Numbered from the stretch's first letter, positions 53,488-63,521 are shown. The stretch: DNA of 64,000 nucleotides from Psychrobacter sp. MF31 (GCF_012847335.1 NZ_JABBDX010000004.1:62001-126000); one strand, 5' to 3'. Numbers and translations: made by a program. Notes: a model not told the origin generated them from the letters alone.

Positions 53488-54740
53488 CGCTGGCGCAAAG
53501 GCTACGTCCCAAAAGCCTTGATGAGATCATCGGTCAAGAGCACTTGCTTGCTCATGGTGCGCCGCTTCGGGCTTTGGTTGAGCGCCAGTATCTGCCCTCG
53601 CTCATTTTGTATGGGGAAGCGGGCATTGGCAAAACCACCATTGCCATGCTGCTGGCTGACGCCGTTGGGCGACCATTTCATGCGTTGTCGGCGCTCAATA
53701 CTGGTGTTAAACAGCTTCGTGAAGTCCTTGAAAATGACGGTTTAGACTTTACCGCGCCCGTGGTATTTATTGATGAAATTCACCGCTTTAATAAAGCTCA
53801 GCAAGATGCCCTGCTTGGCGCGGTGGAAGCCGGCGACATTACTTTAATTGGTGCAACCACTGAAAACCCGTCGTTTAGCGTCAATAATGCGCTCTTATCA
53901 CGCTGCCAAGTTTATAAGCTTGAGCCGTTGAGCGAGGCACAAATTAACGCCGTGTTGGCGCGCGCTTTGACGACCGATTCGGAGTTAAAAGCGCTTGATA
54001 TCACCATCTCCGCTGACGACGCGATCAGCAATTTGGCAAATGGTGATGCTAGAAAAGCGCTCAATTTACTTGAGATGGCAGTTCAAGCTGCCAACCCAAA
54101 CGCGCCAATCGTTATTGATGATACTGCTGTCAGCCGCGTTGCTCAATCGGCGCTGCGGCGCTATGATAAAAACGGCGATCAGCATTATGATATCATCTCA
54201 GCCATGATCAAATCGGTTCGCGGCTCAGACCCCGATGCGGCGCTGTATTGGATGGCGCGGATGCTGGTTGCTGGTGAGCCGCCGGAATTTATCGCCCGAA
54301 GATTGGTGATTTTAGCCAGCGAAGATATTGGTAATGCCAATCCAAACGCGCTGTTATTAGCCGATGCGGCGCTTCGAAGCGTTCAAGCGATTGGTATGCC
54401 AGAGGCGCGAATTATTTTAGGTCAAGTAGTGGTTTATCTGGCGACCAGCGCCAAAAGTAACAGCACCTATAAAGCCATTAACGCGGCAATGAAACTTGCT
54501 GAACAAGATGCCGCTCCCGTTCCGCTGCATTTGCGCAATGGCGTCACCAAACTTATGAAAAACCAAGGCTTTGGTAAAGGCTATATTTATCCGCATGATT
54601 ATCCCAATCATTTTGCCAAGCAATCTTATCTGCCAGAATCGCTTCGCGGCGTTAAATTTTATGAATTTGCGGACAATCAGCGCGAGCAGCATAGCAAGCA
54701 GTATTTGGCTTGGCTGAATGATCAAATGCAAAATAACTGA
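53460..54740 (+). CDS. rarA: Replication-associated recombination protein A (MgsA/RarA)
   Basis: A 426-residue AAA+ ATPase acting at stalled forks and ssDNA-dsDNA junctions. Start LAQRLRPKSLDEIIGQEHLL, Walker A GEAGIGKTT, Walker B VFIDEIHRFNKAQQDALL, sensor 1 IGATTENPSF and the C-terminal tetramer domain (ARRLVILASEDIGNANP, GQVVVYLATSAKSN) are typical. Monocistronic. The first codons overlap the opposite small gene. Confidence 0.96.
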   Translation: MANQHSTKAPLAQRLRPKSLDEIIGQEHLLAHGAPLRALVERQYLPSLILYGEAGIGKTTIAMLLADAVGRPFHALSALNTGVKQLREVLENDGLDFTAPVVFIDEIHRFNKAQQDALLGAVEAGDITLIGATTENPSFSVNNALLSRCQVYKLEPLSEAQINAVLARALTTDSELKALDITISADDAISNLANGDARKALNLLEMAVQAANPNAPIVIDDTAVSRVAQSALRRYDKNGDQHYDIISAMIKSVRGSDPDAALYWMARMLVAGEPPEFIARRLVILASEDIGNANPNALLLADAALRSVQAIGMPEARIILGQVVVYLATSAKSNSTYKAINAAMKLAEQDAAPVPLHLRNGVTKLMKNQGFGKGYIYPHDYPNHFAKQSYLPESLRGVKFYEFADNQREQHSKQYLAWLNDQMQNN

Positions 54741-54914
54741 TCTTTATTTTATAGGCTAAAAGGTAAAAACACTAAAAAGTTAAAACGCAAAAGTCAGAAC
54801 TTTCTGCCTTTTTATTGTTAAAATAATTTAAACTATAAACGATTCATTCTAATGAATAACCGAGCATTGCAATTGTTTTTTATCGACTAATTTTTTAAAT
54901 TGCGCTGACGAGAT

Positions 54915-54942
54915 TTGGTTCTCATCGCAATTTTGTTACACT
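54915..54942 (+). promoter_or_regulatory. Candidate ribBX promoter
   Basis: TTGGTT (54915-54920), a 16-base spacer, then TACACT (54937-54942) preceded by TGT. It is 48 bases before the ATG at 54990, which also argues against the upstream in-frame start. Confidence 0.45.
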
Positions 54943-54989
54943 GTTACCGGCAACGATTTAGCAAATTTCATTTAAATTCTGAGGCTTTT

Positions 54990-56108
54990 ATGAGCTTAAA
55001 TAGCATCCCTGAAATCATCGATGACATCCGCGATGGCAAAATGGTCATCTTGATGGACGATGAAGACCGCGAAAACGAAGGCGATATCATTATGGCGGCG
55101 ACCCACGTTCGCGCTGAAGACATCAATTTTATGATCACTCACGCTCGCGGCTTGGTGTGTTTAACGCTGTCGCAAGCGCGTTGTCAGCAGCTCAATTTGC
55201 CGCTGATGAGTGAGCGCAACGAAGCTAAATTTAGCACCAATTTTACCTTATCCATTGAAGCTGCCGAAGGCGTTTCTACCGGAATTTCGGCGCCAGATCG
55301 CGCCCGAACCGTTCAAGCAGCAGTAGCCGCCGCCGCAAAACCTGAAGATATCGTTCAACCGGGGCATATTTTCCCGATTATGGCGCAAAATGGCGGCGTG
55401 CTTCATCGCGCAGGTCACACCGAAGCGGGCTGCGATTTGGCACGCCTTGCAGGGCTTGAGCCTGCCGCCGTTATCGTTGAGGTCATAAATCCTGATGGTA
55501 CGATGGCGCGCCGCGATGATTTAGAAGTATTTGCCAAAGCGCATGGGCTCAAAATCGGGACGATTGCCGATTTAATCAATTACCGAATCGCCAATGAGCA
55601 AACGGTGGAAGAAACCGAAGTTCGAGCTTTTGACACCGAATATGGCACGTTTACCCTACACCGCTTTCGTGAATTTGGCGCGGATGAGACGCATTTGGCA
55701 TTGGTTAAAGGCGATGTCAGCTCAGGGGTGAGCACCGTTCGTGTTCATGGCTTTCATCCCTTGCGCGATTTGTTTGCGGCAAAAAGTGATTTGGGAAGCC
55801 GAAGCAGCTGGAGCATTCAAGCTGCGCTCAAAGAAATCAGCCAAAGTGAGCAAGGCGTTTTGGTTTGGATCGGTAACAATCAGCCAGTCGATTTGGGGGA
55901 TGCTTTAGATAAAGCGGCGGGCAACCAATCGCAATCGACGTTGGCTCAGCAGCCATACCGCAGCATTGGCGTTGGCGCTCAGATTTTGCGACATTTAGGG
56001 GTTCGCAATATGCGACTGTTGTCCTCGCCAATGAAGTTTCATGCGCTATCGGGCTTTGATTTAAACGTGGTTGATTTTGTGAGCGCGCCGACTGAGCCAA
56101 CCAAATAG
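54990..56108 (+). CDS. ribBX: 3,4-dihydroxy-2-butanone-4-phosphate synthase with degenerate GTP cyclohydrolase domain (RibBX)
   Basis: Residues ~1-200 are a complete RibB (DDEDRENEGD for metal and substrate binding, GHTEAGCDLARLAGL), which makes the four-carbon unit of riboflavin from ribulose-5-P. Residues ~205-372 align with GTP cyclohydrolase II, but the zinc-binding Cys motif of active RibA is replaced by VRVHGFHPLRDLFAAKSDLG with no Cys. That is the RibBX variant described in Proteobacteria, which does not supply RibA activity; a separate RibA is expected elsewhere. The ATG at 54990 follows TGAGG. No FMN riboswitch was seen upstream. Confidence 0.88.
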   Translation: MSLNSIPEIIDDIRDGKMVILMDDEDRENEGDIIMAATHVRAEDINFMITHARGLVCLTLSQARCQQLNLPLMSERNEAKFSTNFTLSIEAAEGVSTGISAPDRARTVQAAVAAAAKPEDIVQPGHIFPIMAQNGGVLHRAGHTEAGCDLARLAGLEPAAVIVEVINPDGTMARRDDLEVFAKAHGLKIGTIADLINYRIANEQTVEETEVRAFDTEYGTFTLHRFREFGADETHLALVKGDVSSGVSTVRVHGFHPLRDLFAAKSDLGSRSSWSIQAALKEISQSEQGVLVWIGNNQPVDLGDALDKAAGNQSQSTLAQQPYRSIGVGAQILRHLGVRNMRLLSSPMKFHALSGFDLNVVDFVSAPTEPTK

Positions 56109-56133
56109 TTGTTATCCTTAAATATTAAAAACT

Positions 56134-56170
56134 AAAAAAGCAGAACGCAACTTTGGCTTCTGCTTTTTTT
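56134..56170. terminator. Bidirectional terminator ribBX / thioesterase gene
   Basis: AAAAAAGCAGAA / TTCTGCTTTTTTT arms, twelve-base loop. Confidence 0.88.
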
Positions 56171-56203
56171 ATTCCATTTCAAGACTTTTATAATATTAAA
56201 CAG

Positions 56204-56689
56204 TTAATGCGATGGCGTGTGCCCAAACTGGGCTTCAAGCGCAAATAATGCGCGGCGCTCTTCTTCTATCCAAGCCACTTTTTTGGTTGCGCTGCTATCA
56301 AGGCGAACGATGACGGCATCGGCGGTGGCAACGATGGCTTGTTGGGCGGTGCTAAAATAGCTGTATTCCATCACGATGCTGGTCGTTCCCAAATGGCGGC
56401 AACGAATGCCTATAAGCAGCGTGTCCGGATACGTCACTGGTCGCAAATATTTGCAACTTGACTCCGCAAGAACGGTGACCATATCGCCATCGAACATCTT
56501 TAAGGCAAACAAATAGGCAATCCGCGCCGTTTCAGCATAGCGGTAGAACACCACATTGTTTAAATGGTTAAAGGCGTCCATTTCGCCCCAATGAATCGGC
56601 TGCGGGTGAATGACCGGAAAATGCGCTAAGTCTTTGGGGCGCTTAAAACTGGGCTGCAAAATATCATCGGTGGCAGGTTGGCTCATCAT
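56204..56689 (-). CDS. Hotdog-fold acyl-CoA thioesterase
   Basis: A 161-residue 4HBT-type thioesterase. The phrase IHWGEMDAFNHLNNVVFYRYAETARIAYL contains the catalytic Asp and the conserved Asn-His pattern of the YbgC/FadM group, followed by ESSCKYLRPVTYPDTLLIGIR. It hydrolyses an acyl-CoA of unknown chain length. Two ATGs in tandem (56689, 56686) follow AGGAAG, and the frame also includes a TTG before them. Monocistronic. Confidence 0.88.
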   Translation of the reverse strand: MMSQPATDDILQPSFKRPKDLAHFPVIHPQPIHWGEMDAFNHLNNVVFYRYAETARIAYLFALKMFDGDMVTVLAESSCKYLRPVTYPDTLLIGIRCRHLGTTSIVMEYSYFSTAQQAIVATADAVIVRLDSSATKKVAWIEEERRALFALEAQFGHTPSH

Positions 56690-56765
56690 CAACTTCCTAA
56701 ATTTGAAAAAATAGCGACCAAACGGCGCAAAATCGCAGCGCTTGCAATCCTAAAGCTTGATTATA

Positions 56766-57701
56766 TCAGCGGTCTTGGGTCTCAGCTAACATTTGACTGG
56801 TCAGTAACAAAGTAGCAGATGGTTTATTTTCAATCAATTCATCCAAGCGGTGAATGGCGCCATCTAGTGTCGTTGGTGCGGCAGGATCGATTTTAACGCT
56901 TGGTTTAGATGATGATTTGGCATTGTTATTAGTAGTTGTAGAAGTCGCTGTTGTTGAGCTTTGAGCCGTTTGGATTTGCGTTAACTGCGATCGCGATTGG
57001 CGAAGATAGCGGGCTAACTCATCACTTTGGTGCAAATGGCTGGCTTGAAGGGCTAAATTTAGCGTCATGATGGTTTCATGGATGATAAGCTGGCGCTGAA
57101 AATTTTGAGGGTTTTGGGACGAAGAGCTTTGGGCAGATTGCTGTAAAAATGCCTGAATATTTTGAATGGCAAGATTTTGCAATTGCCAAGGGTTACTTTG
57201 GCGACTTTGGGCTTGTAAGCGCTCAATGTCTTGGCTCAGACTGTTTTTGATGACAATGGTTAGCGCGGGCGCAATCTCATTGCGGCTTTGCGACAGTTGC
57301 CATTGCAGTCCGCGCAGCAGCTCAATGGCGGCGGTCAAATTGTTATCATCAAGCAATCTTGTTGCCGCTTGCAACTGGATTTTTAACAAATCGAGCTGGT
57401 TTTTTGCTTGATTGCTCAGCTCGCCTTTGGGCTTTGGCAAGGTTTGCTGACTGATGGCAAACAAGCGATCGTCCATATCATTTAAGCGTGTGCTCAGCTG
57501 ATCACTGTTTTGCAAGCGCTCATTAATTTTTTGCTCAAAGCGCGCTTGCGCTACCATCAGCCAAATCAGCGCCAAAATCAGCAGCAAAATAATCAGCCAT
57601 TGCAGCCGCCAAAGCCAAACGCTAGCTTGCCTGCGCTGATAAGGCGTCGAAGGCGCTTTATTCGCAAAATCATTGTCTTTTTGGTGGTGATTGCGACCCA
57701 A
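56766..57701 (-). CDS. hemX: HemX-like membrane protein of the hem operon
   Basis: A 311-residue protein with one N-terminal membrane helix (WLQWLIILLLILALIWLMV, about 31-49), then long helical Gln/Leu-rich segments and a Thr/Ser/Asn-rich stretch. In databases this group is often labelled uroporphyrinogen-III C-methyltransferase, but it lacks the SAM-binding methyltransferase fold; it is the HemX accessory protein. The start codon is TTG: AAAGGAGG lies five bases before it and no Met occurs before the helix. It follows hemD by 24 bases. Confidence 0.85.
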   Translation of the reverse strand: MGRNHHQKDNDFANKAPSTPYQRRQASVWLWRLQWLIILLLILALIWLMVAQARFEQKINERLQNSDQLSTRLNDMDDRLFAISQQTLPKPKGELSNQAKNQLDLLKIQLQAATRLLDDNNLTAAIELLRGLQWQLSQSRNEIAPALTIVIKNSLSQDIERLQAQSRQSNPWQLQNLAIQNIQAFLQQSAQSSSSQNPQNFQRQLIIHETIMTLNLALQASHLHQSDELARYLRQSRSQLTQIQTAQSSTTATSTTTNNNAKSSSKPSVKIDPAAPTTLDGAIHRLDELIENKPSATLLLTSQMLAETQDR

Positions 57702-57725
57702 ACCTGCCTCCTTTATGCTGACTTA

Positions 57726-58586
57726 TTAAAGCTTTAGTAAATGCGCTAAGATTGCCGCTAAAATGGTTTGGGGGCTTAAATCCTCAACGCGGATGAGATC
57801 AAGACCAGAATCTGTAACCATATTGGCTAAGCGCTCACCAAGAACGACATAGATAAAGTCGTTTAAGCTGTGATTAGGAGTGCCTTTTAAATTTTGCAAA
57901 ATGTCTTGCCAGTTTTCAAACGCTGTGCCGCTGCTGATAATAACGATAGGTCGCGATAAAGTGGCGCTTGGGGCATAATTTTGCTGCCAATTTTGAAAGT
58001 TCGCTAACGCATTATCCGGCATTAAGCGCTCATACCAAGCAATGCTAGCAATGCCAACACCGCGAGCACTTAGGGTATCAACCAACAGCCGCCTGCCGCC
58101 AAGACCACGCCAAACGAATAGCTTATCGCTTTGTTGCAATGCTGCAATCTCAGGCATGGCAAGCATCCCTTCGTTATTGGCAATTTTGGGCTGCAAAATT
58201 TTAAAATGACGCGTCAACGTTGAGGTTTGTAAAACTTTGGCAGTTGCCTCGCCAACAGCAATGATATGGCTTGGCGGCTGATCACGTTCGGTTGCTAATC
58301 CCTGATCAACCAGCTGCTGCCAAGCTCGAAGCCCCGATTCAGCAGCCGTTGGGCTGACAATCACAAGGGCTTGAAAGTCGCCATTGAGCCAAGACCTCAT
58401 TACGGCTAAATCATCAGCACTCGTTTCGCGATTTGCCAAGCTTAATAGGGGCAACTCAACAACGCTAAAGCCATTGCTGATCAGATGCTCAGTCAATGGC
58501 GCAGCGCGCTCGGTGGGGCGCGTATTGATCACCAACGGTAATGGCTGATTTTGGATCGTCATTGAATTGGCAGTATCACTTGTCAT
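57726..58586 (-). CDS. hemD: Uroporphyrinogen-III synthase
   Basis: HemD cyclises hydroxymethylbilane to uroporphyrinogen III. The sequence is poorly conserved in general, but [43 protein letters not shown] and [25 protein letters not shown] are recognisable. The 286 residues are a little longer than E. coli (246). The ATG overlaps the hemC stop (ATGA). It is placed in the hemC-hemD-hemX operon. Confidence 0.92.
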   Translation of the reverse strand: MTSDTANSMTIQNQPLPLVINTRPTERAAPLTEHLISNGFSVVELPLLSLANRETSADDLAVMRSWLNGDFQALVIVSPTAAESGLRAWQQLVDQGLATERDQPPSHIIAVGEATAKVLQTSTLTRHFKILQPKIANNEGMLAMPEIAALQQSDKLFVWRGLGGRRLLVDTLSARGVGIASIAWYERLMPDNALANFQNWQQNYAPSATLSRPIVIISSGTAFENWQDILQNLKGTPNHSLNDFIYVVLGERLANMVTDSGLDLIRVEDLSPQTILAAILAHLLKL

Positions 58587-59590
58587 TGTTCATTGTCATG
58601 ATAAATTGCTGCTAAAATCTTGCCGGCGCCGTCTGCAAGCAATTGCTCGGCAACCTCAATACCAAGCTGATTGGCTTGAGCTTCTTTATCGATTTGTGAT
58701 CCTTGAAGCGTCATGCGTTTTTCTGCTTTTAATAACACGCTGCCATCGGCTTGACCCACGCGACCACGAAGCCAAAGCGTTTGGTTGCTGTTGCTGTTGC
58801 TATCATCATGATCGCCATTTTCAAGAACGGCAAAGGCTGCAATTGGCACTTGGCAACCGCCTTCTAAATGCCGGTTGAGGGCGCGCTCAGCAATCAAGCA
58901 AATTCGCGCTTGATCATCATTCAAGGGGGCTAAAAGCTGTAAAATCGCCTCATCATCCGCTCGGCATTCAATGGCAAGCGCCCCTTGACCAACCGCAGGC
59001 AAGCTCACCTCAATATCGATCTCGCCTTTGATACGCTCATCTAAATGAATGCGCTGAAGCCCACTGGTTGCCAAAATAATCGCGTCATAATCGCCCGCAT
59101 CAAGCTTAGACAACCGTGTTCCGACGTTGCCGCGCAGCGTTTTGATTTGCAAATCAGGGCGATGATGCTTGATTTGGCATTGACGGCGCAAGCTTGAAGT
59201 GCCAACGATTGCGCCATTTGGTAGCTCATCCAAGCTGTTATAATTATTGGATACAAAAGCATCCGTTGGCGCCGCGCGTTTGCAGTATGCCCCAAGCATC
59301 AAGCCTTCTGGCAGCACCATTGGCACATCTTTGAGCGAATGCACGGCAATGTCGGCTGTTTTATCATACATCGCTTGCTCAAGCTCTTTAACAAACAAGC
59401 CTTTACCGCCGATTTTAGCCAGCGGCGTGTCCAAAATTTTGTCACCTTTAGTGACAATTTTGAGCAAGGTCACCTCAAGATTAGGATACAGATCAATGAG
59501 GCGATCGCGGATGTGCTCAGCTTGCCAAAGCGCCAGCGGGCTTTGACGAGTGGCAATGGTTAACTTGGTGATCTCAGTAGCAGAAGTCAT
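58583..59590 (-). CDS. hemC: Hydroxymethylbilane synthase (porphobilinogen deaminase)
   Basis: HemC polymerises four porphobilinogens. [43 protein letters not shown] and [11 protein letters not shown] are intact, and the dipyrromethane-linking Cys is in [10 protein letters not shown]. At 335 residues it has an Asp/Ser/Asn-rich insert ([14 protein letters not shown]) just after that domain starts. The frame opens at 59608, but the ATG at 59590 is better spaced to GAGA. Confidence 0.96.
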   Translation of the reverse strand: MTSATEITKLTIATRQSPLALWQAEHIRDRLIDLYPNLEVTLLKIVTKGDKILDTPLAKIGGKGLFVKELEQAMYDKTADIAVHSLKDVPMVLPEGLMLGAYCKRAAPTDAFVSNNYNSLDELPNGAIVGTSSLRRQCQIKHHRPDLQIKTLRGNVGTRLSKLDAGDYDAIILATSGLQRIHLDERIKGEIDIEVSLPAVGQGALAIECRADDEAILQLLAPLNDDQARICLIAERALNRHLEGGCQVPIAAFAVLENGDHDDSNSNSNQTLWLRGRVGQADGSVLLKAEKRMTLQGSQIDKEAQANQLGIEVAEQLLADGAGKILAAIYHDNEQ

Positions 59591-59666
59591 AATGGTCTCA
59601 ATAAGCAATGGGATAACTAATTGGCAAATTAGCGTTTTTTATTGTTTTAAATCAAGTTGTCAGGGC

Positions 59667-59699
59667 AAAAAAATACCCCTATTTAAACATAAATAAGGG
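59667..59699 (-). terminator. Terminator between algR and hemC
   Basis: On the minus strand CCCTTATTT / AAATAGGGG (one mismatch) is followed by A and seven T. This separates algR from hemC transcription, at least in part. Confidence 0.7.
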
Positions 59700-59752
59700 C
59701 AGGATGGTATCACAGCAAAGCTAATATTGGCAGTCTTAACCCAAAAGCGTCA

Positions 59753-60490
59753 TTACATGCTTTGAATTTTATCACGAAGCGCGGGAAGATGGCGGCGGCT
59801 GACTGAAAGCGTCTCATCAATGCCTTTAAAGCGCACTTGGTATTGCCCTGAATCGATTGATTCTAAATAATCTAAAAATCCCAAATTGATAATGGCATTG
59901 CGATGAACGCGAAATAAGCGCTCGCCAAACTCTTGCTCAAGCTCTTTTAAAGTGTCATCAATCAACACAATGCCATCTTTATGACGGACTTTGACATATT
60001 TTTGGTCGGCGGTAAAATAGTAAACGTCTTTGAGCGGAATCAATTCCACGCCGCGATGTGTTCTTGCTGAAATGTGCTCACGAAGTGGTCTTGCCGTTGG
60101 GTCTTCAAGCTGACGAATGGCATTTAATTGCGCCGCGTTTAGGTTTTTGGCTTTTGAGAGCGCCTCAAGTAGCTCATCTTTATTGGCAGGCTTGAGCAAA
60201 TAACCAATCGCATGCGCTTTAAAAGCAGCAATGGCATAATGATCATAAGCGGTCACAAAAATAATCGCCGGTGGATGCTCAAGGGTATTGAGCGCTTGGG
60301 CGCAGCGAACCCCATCCATTTCAGGCATTCGAATATCAAGCAAAATGACATCGGGCTGCTCCGCTTTCACAGCAGTAATCGCCTCCGCCCCTGTCGTTGC
60401 CTGAGCGACCACCTCATGACCTGACTCTTGAACTATTCGAACCAACCGCTCGCGGGCAAGTGGCTCATCATCACAAATTACAATCCGCAT
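59753..60490 (-). CDS. algR: AlgR-type LytTR response regulator
   Basis: A 245-residue regulator: receiver with acidic DD at 7-8, phospho-acceptor Asp52 in LLDIRMPEMDG and Lys in LLKPANKDELLEAL; C-terminal LytTR DNA-binding domain (VYYFTADQKYVKVRHKDG, FRVHRNAIINLGFLDYL). In Pseudomonas, AlgR controls type IV pili and alginate. Here the position next to hemC and the kinase is the same; pilus control is inference. GAGGG fixes the ATG at 60490. It has its own promoter candidate and terminator. Confidence 0.92.
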   Translation of the reverse strand: MRIVICDDEPLARERLVRIVQESGHEVVAQATTGAEAITAVKAEQPDVILLDIRMPEMDGVRCAQALNTLEHPPAIIFVTAYDHYAIAAFKAHAIGYLLKPANKDELLEALSKAKNLNAAQLNAIRQLEDPTARPLREHISARTHRGVELIPLKDVYYFTADQKYVKVRHKDGIVLIDDTLKELEQEFGERLFRVHRNAIINLGFLDYLESIDSGQYQVRFKGIDETLSVSRRHLPALRDKIQSM

Positions 60491-60859
60491 AACACCCTCT
60501 TTTGTGCCTTTTATCCAATTCTGCCCATTCACCACATAGACTTTTATAGTTTTTTACTCAATTTTGTAACCGTAAACTACTAATTAAAATTTACTAAACA
60601 CAATTTTAATCATAGTATCATGAATTTTGATTTTTCATAATAGAAAACGACAAAAGCTTACCGCGCTTTTTCTTAAGCACGATAGGGCTAAAGGCTGATT
60701 TTCAGGCTCATCTCTTGGTTTGTTGCCCAGTTTTTGCAACAATCATGCCAAAATTCGATTGAGTGATGCCGCTTTATTTTAAGGTGATAAAAATTTAAGC
60801 CGCATAATAGATGGTTGAAAATATTTAAAAAATCCTTGCGATAACGCAAAATATAATCC
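60491..60859. other. Spacer between kinase and algR
   Basis: Contains a weak hairpin with a T-run after the kinase stop (TTGCG / CGCAA, 60836-60849, then six T on the minus strand) and the algR promoter candidate at 60543-60570. In the centre no gene with a ribosome site was seen. Confidence 0.55.
60543..60570 (-). promoter_or_regulatory. Candidate algR promoter
   Basis: Minus strand GTTACA (60570-60565), a 16-base spacer, then TATAAA (60548-60543), about 53 bases before the algR ATG. Confidence 0.45.
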
Positions 60860-61972
60860 TCAAATTACCACATCTTGCAGCGGATAATCAATGGTGGTCA
60901 CCACCTGCTTATTGCTAATGGTGCTGTCAATGCGAGCGCTTTGACCAAAGCATAGCCGCAGCCGCTCCACTTGTAAACGAAAATCGATTTGTTGACGTAG
61001 ATTTTGCGCCACCATCAAAGTTTTGCTTGGCAAGTCAACGGTGACGATAATAACCACGCGGTGCTGCTGCCAGCGCGCTTCGATATTAATTTGAATGGTT
61101 TCGGTGGTACTTTCAACCACATTTAACAGCATTTTTTCAAGAACGCCTTGTAAGGTAAGCGCGGTGATGACCATATCGTACATGACATCATCGTCCGGAA
61201 GCTGCCAGTTGACCAGCAATTTATCTGACAATCGGCACGATTCAATCGCTAAATAATGCTCACAAAGGGCGATCTCTTCTTCAAAGCTGATTTCGCGCGT
61301 CCCGCTAAAACTTGCACGAAATAGCGCAGAAACGTTTTGCAATAAGTCAGCAGCTCGCGGCGGGTTGGTTTCAATCAACGAGATTAAGCTATTAATGGTA
61401 TTAAAGAAAAAATGCGGCGCAATTCGCGCTTTCATAATATCATTTTGGGCGAGAATTTTTTGCTCAAACGACAGTTTTAGCGCCAAAAGCTCACGATAAC
61501 GGCGCATAAAATACAATAAAAAAACGATCGTAAAGCCGCCAGTAATGACCGCATTAAAAAAGATATTTAAAATAAAAGCTTGCCGATCATAGTCCATCAC
61601 ACCCAAATTGATCCGAACCAGCATGGTCGTTACAATGGTAATAATTGAGCCAATCACGAGCAGCAACACCACATAAGCGCTAACTTGGATGGGATTTAAG
61701 CGCTTAAAGATCGGTCGCCAATAATCAATTAAATAAAACGCCGGAATGATGGTCATGACATTTTGAAACGCGCGGCTGGCAAATTTAATCATAAAATCGC
61801 TGAACGTCAATAAACTGTAGCGGTCAATCACCGTTACAAATAGTGACCACGTGATGATGTATAAAACCCACTGCCAAGTCTTCATCATCCCAATCAGCCT
61901 TGGGATAAAAAACTCTAGTCGCTCAACTAGTAACGCTACCTCATCCTTTGCTATACTTGAGGTCTCATTCAC
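60860..61972 (-). CDS. algZ: AlgZ/FimS-type sensor histidine kinase, degenerate ATP-binding region
   Basis: A 370-residue membrane kinase. There are four hydrophobic helices in the first 160 residues, then ILAQNDIMKARIAPHFFFNTINSLISLI, which is the His-kinase box of the LytS/AlgZ type. The region that should bind ATP (about 270-350) has no recognisable N box or glycine box: TLQGVLEKMLLNVVEST and QQIDFRLQVERLRLCF stand where these would be. The frame begins with a TTG at 62011, overlapping argH. A GTG at 61972 has AAGG seven bases upstream and avoids the overlap, so it was chosen. Divergent from argH as in Pseudomonas. Confidence 0.83.
   Translation of the reverse strand: MNETSSIAKDEVALLVERLEFFIPRLIGMMKTWQWVLYIITWSLFVTVIDRYSLLTFSDFMIKFASRAFQNVMTIIPAFYLIDYWRPIFKRLNPIQVSAYVVLLLVIGSIITIVTTMLVRINLGVMDYDRQAFILNIFFNAVITGGFTIVFLLYFMRRYRELLALKLSFEQKILAQNDIMKARIAPHFFFNTINSLISLIETNPPRAADLLQNVSALFRASFSGTREISFEEEIALCEHYLAIESCRLSDKLLVNWQLPDDDVMYDMVITALTLQGVLEKMLLNVVESTTETIQINIEARWQQHRVVIIVTVDLPSKTLMVAQNLRQQIDFRLQVERLRLCFGQSARIDSTISNKQVVTTIDYPLQDVVI
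61949..61957 (+). promoter_or_regulatory. Extended -10 promoter of argH
   Basis: TGCTATACT, an extended -10 near consensus, 36 bases before the argH ATG. It lies within the first codons of the divergent kinase gene. Confidence 0.55.
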
Positions 61973-61992
61973 CTGACTTGCCTTAGACCGAT

Positions 61993-63483
61993 ATGAACGC
62001 CAACTCTTCAAACGTCATGAATCCTGATTCAAATAACCATTTAAATAATAATCCTTCTCAAAATAATTCTAGCACAACTCACAATAAAACAAGTAGCGCC
62101 GGACAGCAAATGTGGGGCGGCAGATTTAGTGAGGCAACCGACAGCTTTGTGGCGGCGTTCACCGCCTCGGTCGGTTTTGATCAGCGCTTTGCCCGTCATG
62201 ATATTGAAGGCTCCATTGCTCATTCCACCATGCTTGGTGAGTGCGGCATTTTAACCCATGATGAGGTTGCCACCATCATTGATGGCTTAAAGCAAGTGTT
62301 GGCAGAAATTGAAGCGGGACAATTTCAGTGGTCAATCGCGCTTGAGGACGTTCATATGAACGTTGAATCGCGATTAACCGACATTATCGGCGCGGTTGGC
62401 AAAAAACTGCACACCGGTCGCAGCCGCAACGACCAAGTCGCCACCGACATCCGACTTTGGCTTCGTGAAGAAACGGACAATATCATTGCGCTATTGATTA
62501 AATTGCAAAGTGGCTTGTTAGATTTGGCGGCAAAGCATACCGAGACCATTATGCCCGGATTTACTCACCTGCAAACCGCGCAGCCGGTCAGCTTTGGTCA
62601 TCACGTGATGGCTTGGTTTGAAATGCTAGGTCGCGATACTGAGCGCTTGATTGATGCTCGCCGCCGGATCAATCAGATGCCGCTTGGTAGCGCCGCGCTT
62701 GCCGGAACGACCTTCCCGATTGATCGCACCATTACTGCCGAATTACTTGGTTTTGAAGGCATTTGCCAAAACTCGCTAGATGCGGTATCTGACCGTGATT
62801 TTGCCATTGAATTTACCTCAGCGGCATCCATTTTGATGATGCATTTATCGCGGATGAGTGAGGAGATTATCCTTTGGATGAGCGCTCAATTTGGCTTTGT
62901 ACAAATCCCTGACCGCTTTTGTACCGGATCGTCCATCATGCCGCAAAAGAAAAATCCTGACGTTCCAGAGTTGGTTCGCGGCAAAGCGGCGCGCGTATTT
63001 GGTCAATTGACCACGCTGTTAACGCTCATGAAAAATCAGCCGCTGGCTTATAATAAAGACAACCAAGAAGACAAAGAGCCGTTGTTTGATTGCGTGGATA
63101 CCTTAACTGGATCGCTTTTGGCATTTGCTGATATGCTACCAAACATCACCCCAAACGCGGATAACATGCGCGCTGCCACCATGAAAGGCTATGCCACCGC
63201 CACCGATTTGGCAGATTATTTAGTTCGCCGTGGGGTGGCGTTCCGCGATGCTCATGAGGTGGTTGGCAATGCCGTCGCTTTGGCAATCCGTGAAGGTGTC
63301 GATTTAAGTGAGTTGTCGCTTCAGCAGTTGCAGCAGTTTAGTGATGCCATTGGCGAAGATGTGTTTGATTATTTAACCCTAGAAGGCTCGCTTGCTGCTC
63401 GTGACCATTTGGGCGGAACTGCACCAAACCAAGTCAAGCAAGCTATTGAGCGCGGTCGCAAACGCTTAGAACAATTTGCATAA
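61993..63483 (+). CDS. argH: Argininosuccinate lyase
   Basis: ArgH releases arginine and fumarate, the last step of arginine synthesis. The core starts with [14 protein letters not shown]; the fumarase-superfamily signature [16 protein letters not shown] carries the catalytic Ser, and [16 protein letters not shown] the substrate site. The total is 496 residues because of an Asn/Ser-rich N-terminal extension of about 39 residues ([16 protein letters not shown]) absent in most homologues. There is no clear ribosome site at 61993; a start at 62017 is possible. Confidence 0.95.
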   Translation: MNANSSNVMNPDSNNHLNNNPSQNNSSTTHNKTSSAGQQMWGGRFSEATDSFVAAFTASVGFDQRFARHDIEGSIAHSTMLGECGILTHDEVATIIDGLKQVLAEIEAGQFQWSIALEDVHMNVESRLTDIIGAVGKKLHTGRSRNDQVATDIRLWLREETDNIIALLIKLQSGLLDLAAKHTETIMPGFTHLQTAQPVSFGHHVMAWFEMLGRDTERLIDARRRINQMPLGSAALAGTTFPIDRTITAELLGFEGICQNSLDAVSDRDFAIEFTSAASILMMHLSRMSEEIILWMSAQFGFVQIPDRFCTGSSIMPQKKNPDVPELVRGKAARVFGQLTTLLTLMKNQPLAYNKDNQEDKEPLFDCVDTLTGSLLAFADMLPNITPNADNMRAATMKGYATATDLADYLVRRGVAFRDAHEVVGNAVALAIREGVDLSELSLQQLQQFSDAIGEDVFDYLTLEGSLAARDHLGGTAPNQVKQAIERGRKRLEQFA

Positions 63484-63521
63484 TTGGTCATTTCATTTTG
63501 GTCATTTAATTAAAACAAAAG

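Noticed and set aside
54741-54989. FMN riboswitch before ribBX
   Set aside because: The conserved RFN blocks (such as the GGGGTGAAATTCCCC-like segment) are absent from the leader.
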